A program made the position numbers and the translations under genes. A DNA stretch of 64,000 bases. Origin: an uncultured Anaerolineae bacterium. Lineage in GTDB: Bacteria; Chloroflexota; Anaerolineae; J036; Brachytrichaceae. Shown here in pieces: positions 55,548 to 64,000 of this stretch (positions within the stretch are counted from its first letter, which is position 1; every line of letters starts with the position of its first letter). The notes under the pieces were generated by a model that had not been told where the DNA came from, searched no databases, and was given only the letters and a program-made list of their open reading frames with translations. The stretch lies in NCBI GenBank assembly GCA_937959265.1, contig CALGMA010000004.1:1-64000 (forward strand). The letters run 5' to 3'.

Positions 55548-56138
55548 ATGTCGAGCAGAAGCGTCAGTTTGCGCATCCCTCAGGTGGGCGAGGCGGCGCC
55601 GGATTTCGAGGCGACGGATGTCGAAGGCCGCACCATCGCGCTGAGTCAGCATCCAAAGCCCGTCGCGCTGGTGTTCTTGCGCCACCTGGCCTGACACTAT
55701 TGCATGATGCATCTGGTGCAGTTGCACCAGGCCCTCTACGAGCAGCGCATGGATGCGCCGGTGTTGGCGTTTTCGTTTGCGCCGGCCGAGCGCTTCATGC
55801 GCTGGATTGACCTTGCGCTTGAGGCCGAGATGCCGCGTGAGTGGCGGGCAAATACGCGCTTTATCGCCGACTCGTCCCTGCGCATCTATCGCGCCTATGG
55901 GCTAGGCCGTAACTCGCCATTGCGGGTTTATGGCCCGCGCATCCTGCTGCACTATGCGCTCCGCTGGTTGCGTGGGCATGGCATCCCGAAGGTCGTCGAG
56001 GACCCGTTGCAGCGCGGTGGCGACTTCGTAGTGGATGCACAAGGGCGCGTCGCGCTTAGCCACGTCGGCGTGGATCAGGCCGACCGGCCGCCGGTGGAGC
56101 GCATCATCGCTGCGCTATCCGGCAGCAGCAGCCTCTGA
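55548..56138 (+). CDS. Peroxiredoxin-like (AhpC/TSA) protein, probable selenoprotein
   Basis: One gene of 196 codons with an in-frame TGA at 55692-55694 (codon 49). Before it: GEAAPDFEATDVEG and ALVFLRHLA, the thioredoxin-fold strand that leads to the active site. After it: HYCMMHLVQLHQAL and, further on, FIADSSLRIYRAYGLGR and VDAQGRVALSHVG, both typical AhpC/TSA elements. The family has a CxxC (FLRHFGCxFC) at this spot; here the first Cys is replaced by TGA, giving UxxC (U49-H-Y-C52). A hairpin of the bacterial SECIS type begins 18 nt after the TGA. The reading continues with no other lesion to 56138. Sec insertion is thus more likely than a pseudogene. It needs selA, selB, selC and selD elsewhere in the genome. 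Confidence 0.78.
55713..55730 (+). promoter_or_regulatory. bSECIS-like hairpin
   Basis: ctggtgca, gt, tgcaccag: 8-bp perfect stem with the apex 26-29 nt after the UGA, and a G at the apex. Known bacterial SECIS loops lie 16-37 nt from the UGA with a G in the first two loop bases. The two-base loop is tight; opening the last A-U pair gives a four-base loop agtt. Confidence 0.65.
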
Positions 56139-56322
56139 TGCGTCGTGCGCCGACTGGGGAAGGTGGGGGAGAGGGACGCGCGGCGGAACACAAGTCGGCA
56201 GGCTGCCTAGTCCCTCAATGTCCGGTAGGCCATCGAGTAACGCCTCGCACAAAAGTGCGCGTTAGCTTCACTGCGCGCGTAACCTGTGCGCCGAATGCTT
56301 ATACTTAGTATGGCCGAATTGA

Positions 56323-56396
56323 TGAGCCGTGCAGGATTCGAACCTGCGACACGAGGATTAAAAGTCCCCTGCTCTGCCAGGCTGAGCTAACGGCCC
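56323..56396 (-). tRNA. tRNA-Lys (anticodon UUU)
   Basis: 74-nt cloverleaf on the minus strand: acceptor GGGCCGT pairs with ACGGCTC plus discriminator A; D-arm TAGCTCAGCCTGGCAGAGC; anticodon loop ACTTTTAAT; T-arm GCAGGTTCGAATCCTGC. CCA is not encoded. Confidence 0.95.
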
Positions 56397-56438
56397 TATG
56401 CCTAATCATACCGCTACTTTCCAGGCTCTGGAAGCGCG

Positions 56439-57068
56439 TCATCGCTCCTGCGTCGCTCGCGTGTGCCGCTCGGCCAGCCGGGCCAATACTTCGCGCAGCG
56501 CTACGCCGCGCTCGTTCAGCAGCACGAGCAGGTGGAAGAGCAGATCGGCGCTTTCTTCGATCAGCCGGTCTTCATCCTGTGCGACGCCGGCCAGCGCCGC
56601 TTCCAGCCCTTCCTCGCCCACTTTTTGGGCGATCTTCAGGCGACCTTGCGCAAACAGCCGCGCGGTGTAGCTTTCGTCTGGCGCAGCGACGCGGCGCGAC
56701 TGCACGATCTCGGCCAGTTCTTCGAGGAAACCGGCTGGGGGTGGTTGGAGCGCGTTGCCGTTCACGTCCTGCCAGAAGCAGCTCTCGCGGCCGGTGTGGC
56801 ATGTTGGGCCGGCCGGCTCGGCGCGGACGAGCAGACAATCGGCGTCACAATCGGCGCGCACTTCGCGCACGCGCAGCACGCTGCCGCTGGTTTCGCCCTT
56901 GTGCCACAGCGTCTGTCGACTGCGCGACCAGAACCACACCTCGCCGGTGTGCAGCGTGTGCTGAAGCGCCTCCTCATTCATCCAGCCCAGCATAAGCACG
57001 CGGCCGGTTAGGGCGTCCTGAACAATGGCGGGGAGCAAGCCGAGGGCGTCGAATTTAAGTTGAAGCAT
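56439..57068 (-). CDS. hisIE: Bifunctional phosphoribosyl-AMP cyclohydrolase / phosphoribosyl-ATP pyrophosphatase
   Basis: Steps 2 and 3 of histidine synthesis in one 209-aa protein. HisI part: [29 protein letters not shown], and the Zn site DCDADCLLV...CHTGRESCF. HisE part from ~115: [20 protein letters not shown] and [18 protein letters not shown] 57068 matches the usual start. 1.3 kb from hisF, with two other genes between. Confidence 0.94.
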   Translation of the reverse strand: MLQLKFDALGLLPAIVQDALTGRVLMLGWMNEEALQHTLHTGEVWFWSRSRQTLWHKGETSGSVLRVREVRADCDADCLLVRAEPAGPTCHTGRESCFWQDVNGNALQPPPAGFLEELAEIVQSRRVAAPDESYTARLFAQGRLKIAQKVGEEGLEAALAGVAQDEDRLIEESADLLFHLLVLLNERGVALREVLARLAERHTRATQER

Positions 57069-57132
57069 GTCTCGCTGCGCTATGGGACAAGCCAGTCGCA
57101 TCGCAACCTCGCGCGTGATTATAGTGGCGCAG

Positions 57133-57597
57133 TCATATATCTTCAGTGGCATCGCGATCGTGTGAGCCATCTTTGTCCTCGCCTTTGGTATCACTTTCAT
57201 CGCTTGTGCCGAACTCGGGCAGGATGAGCCGCGTCGGTTCGTCGTTGTAGAGGCCGGGCATGATCAGCCAGAAGGCTTGACGACACTGGAACAGCCGCAA
57301 CGGCAATACCTCCTCCGGCAGGTGTAGCCGTTCATGTTCTTCCCAGTCGTCCAGCGCGCCGGCGTGCAGCACGGCGCAGGGCGGGCACAACTCGCCCGGC
57401 TTGCCTCGCGCTGGATCGTATTCCAGGTCTGCCGGGTCGAGTGGACGGGGCTTTGGCATGTGTTTGTCTTGTGCGAAGGGGCAGGGCTTGCCGCCAAGCT
57501 TGGCTGGCAACAGGCCGGAGCAGATCAACGAATCGGAATACAACATGCCATCGGCGGAGATGAAAAGCGCGCGCGGGTTGAAGTCGGAATTGGTCAT
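57133..57597 (-). CDS. Conserved hypothetical Cys-containing protein
   Basis: 154 aa with a good ribosome site (GGAGG, 4 nt before the ATG). Cysteines stand in LICSGLL, GKPCPFA, and [11 protein letters not shown] (CxxC), with several His nearby ([11 protein letters not shown]), suggesting a metal site. The last 25 residues are highly acidic. Not recognised; no function offered. Confidence 0.65.
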   Translation of the reverse strand: MTNSDFNPRALFISADGMLYSDSLICSGLLPAKLGGKPCPFAQDKHMPKPRPLDPADLEYDPARGKPGELCPPCAVLHAGALDDWEEHERLHLPEEVLPLRLFQCRQAFWLIMPGLYNDEPTRLILPEFGTSDESDTKGEDKDGSHDRDATEDI

Positions 57598-57752
57598 AGC
57601 GCCTCCGGTTTTTCGTTACCGTGTTTTCAACATTATACACGGTATCGGTGACGTGTCAACTGTCAGCGTATGACGAGGCGTGATCCAGCCAGGGCAGAAA
57701 CCTGGCGGATGGGGGAATGAGTCGCGCGGCGTGCAGATCCGCGCGGGGATTC

Positions 57753-58250
57753 CTACAGGTCGGCGCCGTAGCGGAAGCCGGCGCGTTCGGCCACGAGGGT
57801 GAGATGCTTGGATGTCGCGCGCGTGGGCGCATAGGCGCCGGTCTCCCACTCGCTGACCGTTTGTTGGCGCACGCCCAGCTCGCGCGCGAACTCGGCCTGG
57901 CTCATGTTCATGTGCTCGCGCAGCGCCTTGATCAGACCGGCGTTCCAGAGGATCGTGTCGCCGTCACGTTCGACGATGTAGCGGCTGGCCAGTTTGGCCG
58001 GGACGGCGAATACGACCTGTCTGCGCTGTAGATCCACCGCCGCCACTTTGTAACCGGCGTCCAGCCAGGCCTTCGCCTGGGGAGAGGCGCGCCGGCGGTT
58101 GCTCCACCACCCGCGCTCAATGCGTGCGCCCTCTGGCAGAGGCTTGCCCAGGATCTTCTCGATTTGCGCGAAGGTCAGGGTGATCTCATCCTGATCTCGC
58201 TCGTGCAAGTAAGTGAACAGGGGGTAATACTTGCTGCCGGGCTTGCTCAT
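57753..58250 (-). CDS. XRE-type HTH regulator with N-terminal DUF7662-like domain
   Basis: 165 aa. The N-terminal half (KYYPLFTYLHERDQDEITLT, FAQIEKILGKPLPEGA, GWWSNRRRASPQAKAW) resembles the DUF7662 domain; the C-terminal half is an antitoxin-like HTH: MSQAEFARELGVRQQTVSEW (~113-132). No toxin partner adjoins it. Target unknown. Confidence 0.78.
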   Translation of the reverse strand: MSKPGSKYYPLFTYLHERDQDEITLTFAQIEKILGKPLPEGARIERGWWSNRRRASPQAKAWLDAGYKVAAVDLQRRQVVFAVPAKLASRYIVERDGDTILWNAGLIKALREHMNMSQAEFARELGVRQQTVSEWETGAYAPTRATSKHLTLVAERAGFRYGADL

Positions 58251-58349
58251 GCTCCACTGACCGTCATCCGTTCTGCTGCGCTGCTGTGTCGCCGAACGCG
58301 CTCTGCATCTACAGCGTAGAGATTAGATCAACCTGCCTTAAAGTCAAAC

Positions 58350-59102
58350 TCACAGTCGCACGGGCACGCCCCGACCGGCGAGGTAGCGCTTCACCTCGCC
58401 TATGCTGAAGGTTTTATAGTGGAAGACCGAAGCCGCCAGCACAGCGCTGGCGCCGGCCTGGATCGCTTCGTAGAAGTGCTCGAGCTTGCCGGCGCCACCG
58501 GAGGCAATGACCGGGATGTTCACAGCGCTGCAGATCGCGCGCAACAACGGCAAGTCGTAGCCGTCCTGTGTGCCATCGGTGTCCATGCTGGTGAGCAGGA
58601 TTTCGCCGGCGCCGCGCCGTTCGGCCTCTTGTGCCCATGCGACAGCGTCCAGGTCAGTCGGTATGCGCCCACCGTTCAGATATACCTTCCAACCGTCGCC
58701 ATCGCGTCGGGCGTCTATCGCCACCACCACGCATTGCGACCCGAAGCGCCATGCCGCCTCGTTGATCAGATTGGGGTTGCGCACGGCAGCGCTGTTGATC
58801 GAGCATTTGTCGGCGCCGGCCAGCAGCAGCGTGCGAAAGTCGTCGGCCGAGCGGATGCCGCCGCCGATGGTGAAGGGAATGAACACCTCGTCCGCTACAC
58901 GGCGCGCCATCTCGACGGTCGTGCCGCGGCCTTCGTGCGAGGCCATGATGTCGAGGAAGACCAATTCGTCGGCGCGCTCGCCATTGTAGATGCCGGCTTG
59001 CTCCACCGGGTCGCCTGCGTCGCGCAAGTTGACAAAGTTCACCCCCTTGACCACCCGTCCGTTGGCGACGTCAAAGCATGGGATGATGCGCTTGGCGAGC
59101 AT
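58350..59102 (-). CDS. hisF: Imidazole glycerol phosphate synthase cyclase subunit
   Basis: 250-aa TIM barrel. Catalytic Asp pair in [15 protein letters not shown] (Asp11) and [11 protein letters not shown] (Asp130); phosphate loops [11 protein letters not shown]. Works with HisH. Follows hisA by 3 bp. Confidence 0.96.
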   Translation of the reverse strand: MLAKRIIPCFDVANGRVVKGVNFVNLRDAGDPVEQAGIYNGERADELVFLDIMASHEGRGTTVEMARRVADEVFIPFTIGGGIRSADDFRTLLLAGADKCSINSAAVRNPNLINEAAWRFGSQCVVVAIDARRDGDGWKVYLNGGRIPTDLDAVAWAQEAERRGAGEILLTSMDTDGTQDGYDLPLLRAICSAVNIPVIASGGAGKLEHFYEAIQAGASAVLAASVFHYKTFSIGEVKRYLAGRGVPVRL

Positions 59103-59105
59103 ACT

Positions 59106-59852
59106 TTACCCTTGCGTGACGATCGTTTGCAATGTTTCCCTGAGCGACAACGCGCCCTCATAGAGCGCGCGCCCGACGATCACACCTGCCACGCCGCGCG
59201 ACGCATACTGCATCAACTCGTGGATGTCGTCCAGATTGCGCACCCCGCCTGAGGCGATGACTTGGAGGCCGGTCAACTGTGCCAACGCTGCCGTCAGCTC
59301 GGCCGCAACGCCGGCCATCATGCCGTCGCGCCCGACTTCCGTATAGAGGGCGTGAATGCCCCCCATCTCTCGCATCAGCGAACCCAGCTCAATCGCCGTC
59401 ATATGCGTGGCATGCTGCCAGCCGCGCGTGACGATCATGCCATCGCGTGAGTCCAGGCCGACGACGATCCGCTCCGGCCCAAATTGGGCGAGCGCGTCGG
59501 CCACGAGCTTCGGGTTCTCCACAGCGGCGGTTCCCAGCACCACGCGGTCGGCGCCGGCGTCGAACGCGACCTTCACATCGTTGATATCCCGCAAGCCGCC
59601 GCCGAACTGGATCTTTGCCTTCACGTAGCAGCACAGATCCTGCAACGCGCGGCGATTGGCGCGCCCTGCGGCTTGATCGCCGAACGCGCCGTCCAGGTTG
59701 ACCACGTGCAGCCAGGTCGCCCCCTCGCTCACCCAGCGCTTGGCGACGGCCAACGGGTCATCCGAATAAGTGATCTGCTGTGACGGGTCGCCTCGTAGCA
59801 AGCGTACGACACGCCCGTTGCGCAGGTCAATGGCCGGATAAATCGTGAACAT
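59106..59852 (-). CDS. hisA: ProFAR isomerase
   Basis: TIM-barrel isomerase of histidine synthesis. FTIYPAIDLRNGRVVRLLRGD with the first catalytic Asp, QFGGGLRD, and VGLDSRDGMIVTRGW with the second. ATG 59852 (MFTIYP) chosen with AGGG eight bases upstream; another ATG at 59873 is possible. Overlaps the end of hisH. Confidence 0.95.
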   Translation of the reverse strand: MFTIYPAIDLRNGRVVRLLRGDPSQQITYSDDPLAVAKRWVSEGATWLHVVNLDGAFGDQAAGRANRRALQDLCCYVKAKIQFGGGLRDINDVKVAFDAGADRVVLGTAAVENPKLVADALAQFGPERIVVGLDSRDGMIVTRGWQHATHMTAIELGSLMREMGGIHALYTEVGRDGMMAGVAAELTAALAQLTGLQVIASGGVRNLDDIHELMQYASRGVAGVIVGRALYEGALSLRETLQTIVTQG

Positions 59853-60537
59853 GCTTGACCCTTGGGTTGACATCGCTGACCGTCGAGTTGCTCGCCGGCC
59901 ACGCCACGAAATTCCTCAACAGGCGCAGGCCAACGTCCTGGCTCTTCTCCGGATGGAACTGGATGCCCCACACGTTGCCCCGTGCGACCACCGATGGAAA
60001 CGGGTAGCCGTAGTCGGTGACCGCCAGCACATGCGCCGGATCGGCAATCTGCGGGTGATAAGAGTGGACGAAGTAAGCATAGTCGCCATCGCATATGCCG
60101 GCCAGCAGCGGATGATCCGCCCTTTTCAGCCACAATTGATTCCAGCCGATGTGCGGGATTTTGAGCTGGGATTCGCCTTCGGCGTTCGCGGTGTTGTTTC
60201 GAGTTGAGAAGTGGAAGCGGACAACTCGGCCGGGGATCAGGCTCAGTCCTTCCCACTCACCCATCTCCTCACCGACTTCGAACAGTAGTTGCATGCCGAC
60301 GCAGATGCCGAGCAGCGGCTTACCTTCCAGCGCCAGCGCACGCAACGGCTCGAACAGTTCACGCGCCTTTAGGCCGTGCTGGCAATCGGCAAATGCGCCC
60401 ACGCCGGGCAGCACCAACTTATCGGCGCGCTCCAGTTCGCGCCGGTCGTCGGTCAACGTGAGTTCAGCGCCGACGTGTTCCAGCGCTTTGCACACATTGC
60501 GCAGGTTGCCTGCGCCGTAGTCAATCACTGCAATCAT
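59827..60537 (-). CDS. hisH: Imidazole glycerol phosphate synthase glutaminase subunit
   Basis: Class I glutamine amidotransferase. Nucleophile Cys in LGICVGMQLL (~82), His-Glu in IQFHPEKSQ (~193). 236 aa: about 20 more than usual, because of a C-terminal tail (WPASNSTVSDVNPRVKH) that overlaps the hisA start, and a small insert RNNTANAEGESQ. Confidence 0.95.
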   Translation of the reverse strand: MIAVIDYGAGNLRNVCKALEHVGAELTLTDDRRELERADKLVLPGVGAFADCQHGLKARELFEPLRALALEGKPLLGICVGMQLLFEVGEEMGEWEGLSLIPGRVVRFHFSTRNNTANAEGESQLKIPHIGWNQLWLKRADHPLLAGICDGDYAYFVHSYHPQIADPAHVLAVTDYGYPFPSVVARGNVWGIQFHPEKSQDVGLRLLRNFVAWPASNSTVSDVNPRVKHVHDLSGH

Positions 60538-60568
60538 GGATGTCCTCGAATGCGCTGCGCCGCGCGCC

Positions 60569-61375
60569 CTATCGCGTCAGGCGGAAGGCCAGTTCGCCCG
60601 CAAACTCGATGCGCTCGACGCGCCAGGGCCGGTTGGCGATCATCGCCTCGAAGCGCGCCGCGTAGTTCTCGCGCATGCCAACGTTCCGGCCGCCCACCGT
60701 CCGCGTAGGGAACGAGACGACGATGCAGCGCGCATTGATTGTATCCAGAATGGCCGCGCCGGCGGCTTTGTCGAGCTGTTCCAGGCAGGGGAGCGCCTTG
60801 AGCAACAGAGCGACGTCGGCCGCATCGGTAGGGCAGTCGGTGACCACATCGCGGGCTTCGGCCTTGCCCGCTACGCCGAGCGCCGCCAGGGCTGCCCGCA
60901 GAAAGCCTGCTAGGTCCTCGTAGATGTCCACAGCATGGTATGTCGCGCCGGCGGCCAGCGGCATCCACGGCAGGCTCAGCGGGTTCAAGCCGCAGGCCAA
61001 GTCGAGCACCGAGCGCGTCGGGCCAACGTCGGCAAGCACGCGCGCATAGAACGCATCCAGGATGGGGAGTCGCTCGCGCGTCGAGGCGTGGTGGTTCATG
61101 ATGGATCGCAACACGGCGCGCCGCGCAGCGTCGTCGGGCGCTTGGATGATCTGACGCAGCCATGCGCCATAGTCTGGGCGTTTGTCGGCGAAATACAGGC
61201 CGGCAGCCTGATGCAGCGCCTTCTTGGTCGCTTTGACGGCGTCTTGGAGCGTCGCGCGCTTGCACAGCTCCGCAGCGCCGATGCGCCGCACGAGCGCTGC
61301 GCCGATCGCGCTGTATTTGCGGCTGGCGCGCACTTGCATGACCAGCTCATCCAGCCGGGGATCCTCGCGCATCAT
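60569..61375 (-). CDS. 16S rRNA (guanine-N7) methyltransferase, Rmt/FmrO aminoglycoside-resistance type
   Basis: 268 aa matching the family that methylates G1405 of 16S rRNA (ArmA, RmtB, Sgm, FmrO). Seen: N-terminal ASRKYSAIGAALVRRI (helical rRNA-binding part), HHASTRERLPILDAFY (~113), the SAM site VLDLACGLNPLSLPWM (~140), LLKALPCLEQ and the late VVSFPTRTVGGRNVGM (~238). In the known enzymes this modification blocks 4,6-linked aminoglycosides such as gentamicin and kanamycin. It overlaps the next-upstream gene by 4 bp and is in the middle of histidine genes, so it appears to be an old chromosomal member. Activity is unproven. Confidence 0.85.
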   Translation of the reverse strand: MMREDPRLDELVMQVRASRKYSAIGAALVRRIGAAELCKRATLQDAVKATKKALHQAAGLYFADKRPDYGAWLRQIIQAPDDAARRAVLRSIMNHHASTRERLPILDAFYARVLADVGPTRSVLDLACGLNPLSLPWMPLAAGATYHAVDIYEDLAGFLRAALAALGVAGKAEARDVVTDCPTDAADVALLLKALPCLEQLDKAAGAAILDTINARCIVVSFPTRTVGGRNVGMRENYAARFEAMIANRPWRVERIEFAGELAFRLTR

Positions 61376-62544
61376 GTCAGCTCGCGCAAACGCGCCATCA
61401 ACTGCGTCATGAAACGCAGGTTGTGCAGCGTAGCCAATCGCAAGTATGCCGCATCTTTGACCTTGAAGAGGTGATGCAGGTAGCCGCGCGAATAGCGCCG
61501 GCAGGTCGGGCAGTCGCAGTACTCGCAGACCGGCGCGCTCGACTTGATGTGCTTATCGTCACCGATGTAGAGGTAGGACCACCACTGACCATCGAAGCGC
61601 GTCTCATGAGGCGGCTGGTTGAAGATCATCAGCCGGCCCCGTCGGGCGTCGCGCGTGGGCAGGGTGCAGTCGAACAAGTCGTAGCCCATGCGCGCGCAGG
61701 CGATGACGCTATCGGGATGGCCGATGCCCAGGGCGTGCATGGGCAGCGCGCGCGGGACGAGCGCGCGCGTATAAGCGACGATGTCATGCAGGAGTGCGCC
61801 TTCGCTATCCAGCGGCCATCCGCCGTAGCCGAAGCCGTCGAAGCCGATCTCCAGCAACGCCTCGGCGCAAGCCTTGCGCAGCGCTTTGGACGCGCCGCCC
61901 TGAATCACGCCGAACAGCAGCGGCCGCTCGGCAGCAGGGTCTGCGGAAGGCAAATCGGCTGCTGCTCGCTGCGCGTCCATGTGTCTGCGCGAACCAGGGT
62001 CGCCGCGAGGCATGGCCAGCCACCGCTCGAACTCGGCTTTGCAGCGCCTGGCCCAGGCAATCGTCCGACGGACGCTCTCGCGCTGCTCGGCCTCGCCGTC
62101 ATCCGGGTGGGTGCAGTCGTCCAGGCAAATGACAACGTCCGCGCCAAAGCCGAGCTGGAGCTGCACGCTCTTCTCCGGCGTCAGCAGCACTTTGTCCTTG
62201 CCATCGGGCCGGAAGACCAGCCCCCGGTCGGTGAGCGAGCCGAACTTCGGGTTCTGTCGGATGAGTGAGTAGGCCTGGAAGCCGCCGCTATCGGCCACGA
62301 TCGGCCGCCGCCAACTGGTCATCGCGTGTAGGCCGCCGAGGGATTTCACGGTGGTGGCGCCGGGGCGCTGCATCAGATGGAAGATGCTCATCACGACCCC
62401 CTCAACGCCGACGGTTTCGAGATCGGCGCTGTCCGCAGCGCGCACAACGCCGCGCGTGGCATCAGGCAGGAAGGCCGGCAGGGCCAGCGCACCATGCGGC
62501 AGATGGAGGAAGGTGTCGGGAGGCATAGGGCGGGGATCAGACAT
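61372..62544 (-). CDS. tRNA-guanine transglycosylase family protein
   Basis: 390 aa from ATG 62544. Family landmarks: [10 protein letters not shown] with the first catalytic Asp, [20 protein letters not shown] with the nucleophile Asp, and the zinc site [18 protein letters not shown]. The stretch [11 protein letters not shown] is divergent from standard bacterial Tgt (GGLSVGE), so the substrate may not be preQ1 or its tRNA targets may differ. Start overlaps rsmI by 8 bp (ATGTCTGA). Confidence 0.85.
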   Translation of the reverse strand: MSDPRPMPPDTFLHLPHGALALPAFLPDATRGVVRAADSADLETVGVEGVVMSIFHLMQRPGATTVKSLGGLHAMTSWRRPIVADSGGFQAYSLIRQNPKFGSLTDRGLVFRPDGKDKVLLTPEKSVQLQLGFGADVVICLDDCTHPDDGEAEQRESVRRTIAWARRCKAEFERWLAMPRGDPGSRRHMDAQRAAADLPSADPAAERPLLFGVIQGGASKALRKACAEALLEIGFDGFGYGGWPLDSEGALLHDIVAYTRALVPRALPMHALGIGHPDSVIACARMGYDLFDCTLPTRDARRGRLMIFNQPPHETRFDGQWWSYLYIGDDKHIKSSAPVCEYCDCPTCRRYSRGYLHHLFKVKDAAYLRLATLHNLRFMTQLMARLRELT

Positions 62545-63289
62545 CCGGCACGTCGCTTCCGGCTGCCGAAGCGCTACTGATAACCGGCGATGCCTCATCT
62601 TCTTCAGGCGACCGTCCTTCGGCAGATGTTGCGCCCTCGATCACCAACACGTATTCTCCCTTGAGCGCTTGGTCTTGCACCAGGGCGAGCAACTCCGATA
62701 GCCGGCCGCGGTCTACGCGTTCGAACATCTTGGTCAGGTCGTTCGCCAGCGCTGCGCACCGATCGCCATACACGGCAATCGCATCGGCGATCAGCGCGGC
62801 GACGCGGTGCGGGCTTTCGTAGAAGATCAGCGTGTGGGGCGACTGCGCATCCACTGCGAGGAAGCGCCGGCGCGCGGTCGGTTTGCGTGGCGGGAAGCCA
62901 CGGAAGATGAACGCATGGGTCGGCAGTCCGCTCAGCACCAAGGCCATGACGAAGGCGGCCGGCCCAGGGATCATGGTCAGCGGTAGTCCCTCTTCGATGC
63001 AGCGCCGCACTAACACGAATCCGGGGTCGCTGATGCCCGGAGTGCCGGCGTCGCTCACCAGCGCCACCGCGCGCCCCTCACGAAGCAGCGCGATGATTTT
63101 TTCGGCGGCTTGCCGCTCGTTGTGTTCGTGAAATGACATCTGCGGGCGGGTGATGCCGAAGTGCTTGAGCAGCCGGCCGGTGTAGCGCGTGTCCTCGCTG
63201 GCAACCACATCAGCGCTGCGCAGCACCTCTAAGGCGCGCTGGCTGATGTCGCCGAGGTTGCCGATGGGCGTCGCGACCAGGTAGAGCAT
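62537..63289 (-). CDS. rsmI: 16S rRNA (cytidine-1402-2'-O)-methyltransferase
   Basis: [20 protein letters not shown] and [18 protein letters not shown] at the N-terminus, [15 protein letters not shown] (~85), [14 protein letters not shown] (~135). ATG 63289 gives 250 aa; family is ~285, and the usual C-terminal extension is replaced by an acidic tail. RsmI modifies C1402, near G1405. Confidence 0.92.
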   Translation of the reverse strand: MLYLVATPIGNLGDISQRALEVLRSADVVASEDTRYTGRLLKHFGITRPQMSFHEHNERQAAEKIIALLREGRAVALVSDAGTPGISDPGFVLVRRCIEEGLPLTMIPGPAAFVMALVLSGLPTHAFIFRGFPPRKPTARRRFLAVDAQSPHTLIFYESPHRVAALIADAIAVYGDRCAALANDLTKMFERVDRGRLSELLALVQDQALKGEYVLVIEGATSAEGRSPEEDEASPVISSASAAGSDVPDV

Positions 63290-63299
63290 CGCAGCGAGC

Positions 63300-63887
63300 C
63301 TATAGCACGCCCTTCGTCGAGGGGATGCCGCTTCGGCGCGGGTCAATGCGCGTTGCGGCGTCCAGCGCGCGGCCCAGCGCCTTGAACAACGCCTCGGCTT
63401 TGTGATGGTCGTCGCGGCCATACAGCACGTGCGCGTGAAGGTTCAGCCGGCCGTGGGTCGCGATGGACTCGAAGACATGCGGGACGAGCGTTGCGCTCAG
63501 GTTGCCGATCTTCGGCCCATCGAACGCGCCGCGAAAGACGGCGTACGGCCGGCCGCTCAAATCCACGATCACGTGCGCCAGCGCTTCGTCCATCGTCACC
63601 CAGGCGTCGGCCATGCGCACGATGCCGGCGCGGTCGCCCAACGCCTCGTTCAGCGCATGGCCGAAGGCGATGGCCACATCTTCGACGGTGTGATGCTCGT
63701 CCACGTGCAGGTCGCCGGCAGCGCGCACAGTGAGATCGAACAAGCCATGGTGCGCGACATGGTGCAACATGTGGTCATAGAAGCCGACGCCGGTCTGAAT
63801 ATCGGCGCGGCCCGCGCCGTCCAAGTCCAGATACACCGAGACATCGGTCTCGTTCGTCTTGCGTTGAATTCTGCCGATTCTTGCCAT
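63300..63887 (-). CDS. hisB: Imidazoleglycerol-phosphate dehydratase
   Basis: 195 aa monofunctional enzyme. Two Mn-binding sites: [11 protein letters not shown] (~43) and [14 protein letters not shown] (~70), then [28 protein letters not shown] (split here) near the end. Follows hisC by 2 bp. Confidence 0.96.
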   Translation of the reverse strand: MARIGRIQRKTNETDVSVYLDLDGAGRADIQTGVGFYDHMLHHVAHHGLFDLTVRAAGDLHVDEHHTVEDVAIAFGHALNEALGDRAGIVRMADAWVTMDEALAHVIVDLSGRPYAVFRGAFDGPKIGNLSATLVPHVFESIATHGRLNLHAHVLYGRDDHHKAEALFKALGRALDAATRIDPRRSGIPSTKGVL

Positions 63888-63889
63888 GG

Positions 63890-64000
63890 TTATTTGCTGA
63901 GCGCTTTGAGCGCGGCAATCAGCCGATCGGTCTGGTCGGGCCGGCCAACGCTGACGCGCACGCAGTCGCGCAGGCCCTCGCGGTCGAAGTAGCGCACGAG
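63890..64000 (-). CDS. hisC: Histidinol-phosphate aminotransferase, C-terminal end (partial)
   Basis: Last 36 codons, cut by the window edge: [20 protein letters not shown] then [11 protein letters not shown]. This is the standard HisC ending (RxxGxPEENxxxLxAL type). Position before hisB supports it. Confidence 0.88.
   Translation of the reverse strand, partial: LVRYFDREGLRDCVRVSVGRPDQTDRLIAALKALSK

Noticed and set aside
55548-56138. Peroxiredoxin-like gene as an ordinary pseudogene
   Set aside because: The only stop is TGA at the catalytic Cys with a hairpin at SECIS distance; a random nonsense mutation would rarely fall there. It remains the main alternative until sel genes are found.
56139-56322. 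Search for a gene or attachment site beside tRNA-Lys
   Set aside because: No open frame with support, no direct repeat of the tRNA 3' end and no integrase; nothing recognisable in this stretch.

Overview
The window looks like two organisms joined together. The left ~5 kb carries a planctomycete-type gene set: a DUF2135-like surface protein, a Kdo transferase (waaA) for lipopolysaccharide, and the C-terminal half of a long SecA. Everything to the right reads as one high-GC Chloroflexota genome, probably an Anaerolineae-like lineage. The change of affinity appears to lie inside secA near 4.95-5.09 kb, in the most conserved motor-domain stretch, so an assembly chimera is the simplest explanation. 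This lineage call rests on remembered family sequences, not on a search.

Layout. 6.9-10.5 kb: carbohydrate ABC importer (two permeases, lipoprotein binding protein) on the minus strand. 10.6-14.2 kb: two convergent signalling proteins whose 3' ends overlap by 137 bp. 14.2-23.1 kb: a ClpA/ClpB-like AAA+ protein fused to a release-factor-2-like protein without GGQ, facing a minus-strand operon of an XPB-type helicase and two large helicase-associated proteins. 23.1-27.3 kb: GH2 mannosidase-like enzyme, enolase-superfamily dehydratase, biotin ligase. 27.5-35.3 kb: F1 ATP synthase genes atpA-atpG-(glycosyltransferase)-atpD-atpC, then mreB. 35.3-38.8 kb: maf, rpmH, rnpA, yidD, PQQ-repeat lipoprotein, Nudix hydrolase. 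38.9-42.5 kb: complete nadC-nadA-nadB operon making nicotinate mononucleotide from aspartate. 42.5-48.2 kb: threonine aldolase, DM13 protein, two facing gene remnants, DUF2277 and a UGT-like glycosyltransferase. 48.3-51.8 kb: promoter, M-box Mg2+ riboswitch, terminator and a two-gene ABC transporter. 51.9-56.4 kb: UbiA prenyltransferase, DUF3179 lipoprotein, Crp/Fnr regulator, a membrane protein, a probable selenoprotein peroxiredoxin, tRNA-Lys. 56.4-64 kb: histidine genes (hisIE; hisF-hisA-hisH; hisB; hisC end) interspersed with an HTH regulator, a 16S rRNA methyltransferase of the aminoglycoside-resistance type, a tRNA-guanine transglycosylase-like protein and rsmI.

Most notable: (1) an in-frame UGA at the peroxidatic cysteine of a peroxiredoxin-like gene, followed by a bSECIS-like hairpin; (2) an M-box riboswitch in front of a transporter of a class usually labelled 'anion'; (3) the AAA+/RF2-like fusion beside the XPB operon; (4) the SecA chimera; (5) recurrent -10 boxes 6-10 nt before start codons, suggesting leaderless mRNAs; (6) word-like low-complexity segments between and inside genes.
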